The notes beneath the pieces are model-generated. The model made no database searches. It saw nothing but the letters and a program-made list of their open reading frames with translations, and was not told where the DNA came from. From Micromonospora purpureochromogenes (GTDB taxonomy: Bacteria > Actinomycetota > Actinomycetes > Mycobacteriales > Micromonosporaceae), in contig NZ_LT607410.1 in assembly GCF_900091515.1 (NCBI RefSeq), positions 5,518,001 to 5,582,000 on the forward strand: a stretch of 64,000 nt of DNA, in the 5' to 3' direction. Position numbers and translations under genes: made by a program. This document shows positions 62,350 to 64,000 of this stretch, one piece after another (the stretch's first letter is position 1; each line of letters begins with the position of its first letter).

Positions 62350-62619
62350 TCACCGGCGCAGACCGAGTCGCTCGATGAGCGACCGGTAGCGGTTGATGTC
62401 CTTCTTCTGGACGTAGTTGAGCAGCCGACGGCGCCGGCCGACCAGCAGCAGCAGCCCGCGGCGGCTGTGGTGGTCGTGCTTGTGCACCTTCAGGTGCTCG
62501 GTCAGCTCGGCGATCCGCTTGGTGAGGACCGCGACCTGCACCTCCGGCGAACCGGTGTCGCCCTCGGCGGTCGCGTACTCCGCACGGATCGTGGCCTTGG
62601 CTTCCTGGTCGAGCGCCAT
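62350..62619 (-). CDS. rpsO: 30S ribosomal protein S15
   Basis: The 89-residue protein is standard S15: [49 protein letters not shown] and [16 protein letters not shown]. It binds the 16S central domain early in 30S assembly. GGGAG precedes the ATG. The long structured leader suggests autoregulation. Confidence 0.97.
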   Translation of the reverse strand: MALDQEAKATIRAEYATAEGDTGSPEVQVAVLTKRIAELTEHLKVHKHDHHSRRGLLLLVGRRRRLLNYVQKKDINRYRSLIERLGLRR

Positions 62620-62661
62620 GTTCTCCCTGTTTCGGTGGGTTGATCACTGGTGTCCGTCGAA

Positions 62662-62745
62662 CCGGTCAGGAGACCGGAACGGACCGGTACCTCGCACCCG
62701 CGGCGTCGTGCAGGCACGCGAGGCCCCACGTCGGTCAGCCGACGT
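62662..62745 (-). promoter_or_regulatory. structured rpsO leader, possible S15 autoregulation
   Basis: On the reverse strand the leader forms ACGTCGG-CTGA-CCGACGT (62728-62745), a larger stem CCTCGC/GCGAGG (62690-62723), and CCGGTC-TCCT-GACCGG (62662-62677). S15 is known to repress its own mRNA in several bacterial groups through such leaders. Match to a described actinobacterial class is not shown. Confidence 0.4.
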
Positions 62746-62812
62746 CCCCGCCAGACTACCAGTCCGGCCCGGTCCCATCCGGTCAAGGTCGGCAAAGCCG
62801 CCCACGGCGCGC

Positions 62813-63742
62813 TCAGCCGACCGCCCGGCGGGTCCGCTCGACGTCCTCGGCGATCTGCGCCACGAGGGGCTCGATGGCGTCGTACCGGCGCTGCTCCCGC
62901 AGGTGCGCGACGAAGTCCAGGGCCAGCCGCTCGCCGTACAGGTCGCCGGAGAAGTCCAGCGCGTACGCCTCCACCCGCCGCTCCCGGCCGGAGAAGGTCG
63001 GGTTGGTACCGATCGACACCGCCGCCGCCAGGGGCTCCCGCTGGCCCCGACGCACCAGCCGGGCGGCGTACACCCCGTCGGCGGGGACCGCCGCGTACCG
63101 GTGGCGGAGCAGGTTGGCGGTGGGGTAACCCAGCTCACGTCCGCGCTGGTCGCCCCGGACCACCACCCCCTCCAGCCGGTGCGGGCGGCCCAGCGCGGCG
63201 GCCGCGGCGGCCACGTCGCCCGCGTCGACGCAGGAGCGGATGTACGTCGAGGAGAAGACGGTGCCCGCCTCGGCCACCAGCGGCGCGCCCTCCACGCCGA
63301 AGCCGAAGGTGCGGCCGAGCCGGGTCAGCAGCGCCACGTCGCCGGCCGCCCGGTGCCCGAACCGGAAGTTGTCCCCCACCACCACCAGCGCGGCGTGCAG
63401 GTGCTCGACCAGGACGTCGTGCACGAACGCCTCCGCCGGCAGCCGGGAGAACTCCGGGGTGAAGGGCACCACGCAGAGCACGTCGACGCCGAGGTCCTCG
63501 ATCAGTTCCGCCTTGCGGGCCGGCTCGGTGAGCACGGCGGGGTGCGAGCCGGGGCGGACCACCTCCGCCGGGTGCGGGTCGAAGGTGACCACCACCGACT
63601 TCACGCCCAGCTCCCGGGCCCGGGCCACGGCGTGTCCGATGGTCGCCTGGTGCCCCTTGTGCACGCCGTCGAAGACGCCGATGGTGACGACCGAACGTCC
63701 CCAGCCACCGGGCGCCGCGTCGTACCCCCGCCACCGCTGCAT
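62813..63742 (-). CDS. ribF: bifunctional riboflavin kinase/FAD synthetase
   Basis: The 309-residue enzyme has an N-terminal FMN adenylyltransferase domain (VTIGVFDGVHKGHQATIG, VVTFDPHP, VVVGDNFRFGHRAAGD, FSSTYIRSC). The C-terminal riboflavin kinase domain reads HRLEGVVVRGDQRGRELGYPTANL, DGVYAA, IGTNPTF and VEAYALDF. It makes FMN and FAD from riboflavin, which fits the flavoenzymes nearby. GGGGAGGA precedes the ATG at 63742. rpsO follows 193 bp downstream with its own leader. Confidence 0.95.
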   Translation of the reverse strand: MQRWRGYDAAPGGWGRSVVTIGVFDGVHKGHQATIGHAVARARELGVKSVVVTFDPHPAEVVRPGSHPAVLTEPARKAELIEDLGVDVLCVVPFTPEFSRLPAEAFVHDVLVEHLHAALVVVGDNFRFGHRAAGDVALLTRLGRTFGFGVEGAPLVAEAGTVFSSTYIRSCVDAGDVAAAAAALGRPHRLEGVVVRGDQRGRELGYPTANLLRHRYAAVPADGVYAARLVRRGQREPLAAAVSIGTNPTFSGRERRVEAYALDFSGDLYGERLALDFVAHLREQRRYDAIEPLVAQIAEDVERTRRAVG

Positions 63743-63817
63743 GCCGTTCCTCCCCTGCTTCCCCGGCCTCGCCGGGCACCCGCGCCGGCCGCGCGACCGG
63801 CGCACCCGCCACCGCCG

Positions 63818-64000
63818 TCAGGCCGGGGCGAGCACGATCTCCGCGCGGGCCCGGCCGTCCCGCTCGCTGACGATAGCGATCAGGCCGCCGTCGGGACCGA
63901 AGACCGCGTACGGCCCGGCGATGCCGGCCGCGTCGAGCGGCCCGCCGTGGGAGAGCACCTTCGCCTCGTCCGCGCTGGCCTCCCGACGCGGGAAGAACCG
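63818..64000 (-). CDS. truB: tRNA pseudouridine-55 synthase TruB, C-terminal end (runs off the window)
   Basis: The last 60 residues are visible: RFFPRREASADEAKVLSHGG, PYAVFGPDGGLIAIVSERD and GRARAEIVLAPA before the stop. This matches the actinobacterial TruB C-terminus, and truB usually precedes ribF. The catalytic part lies outside the window. The gap to ribF is 75 bp. Confidence 0.85.
   Translation of the reverse strand, partial: RFFPRREASADEAKVLSHGGPLDAAGIAGPYAVFGPDGGLIAIVSERDGRARAEIVLAPA

Overview
The window is chromosomal DNA of very high G+C content from an actinomycete, most likely a member of the Micromonosporaceae (Micromonospora or a close relative). The evidence is codon use with nearly fixed G or C in third positions, many GTG starts, and a conserved actinobacterial gene order: truB-ribF-rpsO-pnp-M16 peptidase-dapB, then thyX-dapA-rnj, ftsK, and rimO-pgsA-cinA-clgR-pspA-pspM. 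No organism assignment was computed. I saw no rRNA, tRNA, prophage, insertion sequence or CRISPR array.

Left part (1-17.7 kb): a truncated MFS exporter, an acyl-CoA dehydrogenase, two tandem paralogous membrane proteins of which one is frameshifted, a UdgX-type uracil-DNA glycosylase, a 39-residue membrane peptide, a MocR-type regulator divergent from a flavin-barrel/GNAT fusion with a palindrome between them, a LeuE-like exporter, a Spo0M-like protein, two coupled CNNM/CorC-type CBS proteins, and a complete mrpA(AB)CDEFG cation/proton antiporter operon with overlapping stop/start codons.

Middle part (17.7-46 kb): a giant Lhr helicase; a repeat-filled 640-bp gene-free stretch; a lipoprotein; a SAM hydrolase; a CPCC zinc-ribbon-like protein; a secreted SH3 protein; Nei2; a multicopper-oxidase-like protein with fibronectin domains that appears to have lost its copper ligands; the envelope-stress operon clgR-pspA-pspM next to cinA, pgsA and rimO; an ornithine-cyclodeaminase homologue; a guanidine-III riboswitch in front of a guanidinium exporter; FtsK; a pair of YbjN-domain proteins; an ICL/PEP-mutase homologue; and a streptogrisin-like protease.

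Right part (46-64 kb): RNase J, DapA and ThyX; a DUF2752 membrane protein; a YcaQ-like glycosylase; three GNAT enzymes; a GT87-type mannosyltransferase; a SigX5/SigG-type sigma factor followed by a VOC protein; an AraC-DinB fusion; DapB; an M16 peptidase; PNPase; S15; RibF; and the 3' end of truB. These cover lysine and thymidylate synthesis, RNA decay and flavin cofactor synthesis.

Three themes stand out. First, many genes have a TAnnnT hexamer 6-7 nt before the start codon, which predicts leaderless mRNAs. Second, several dispersed or solitary long hairpins lie between genes; one family has three copies in this window. Third, short tandem duplications run across or directly after several stop codons.
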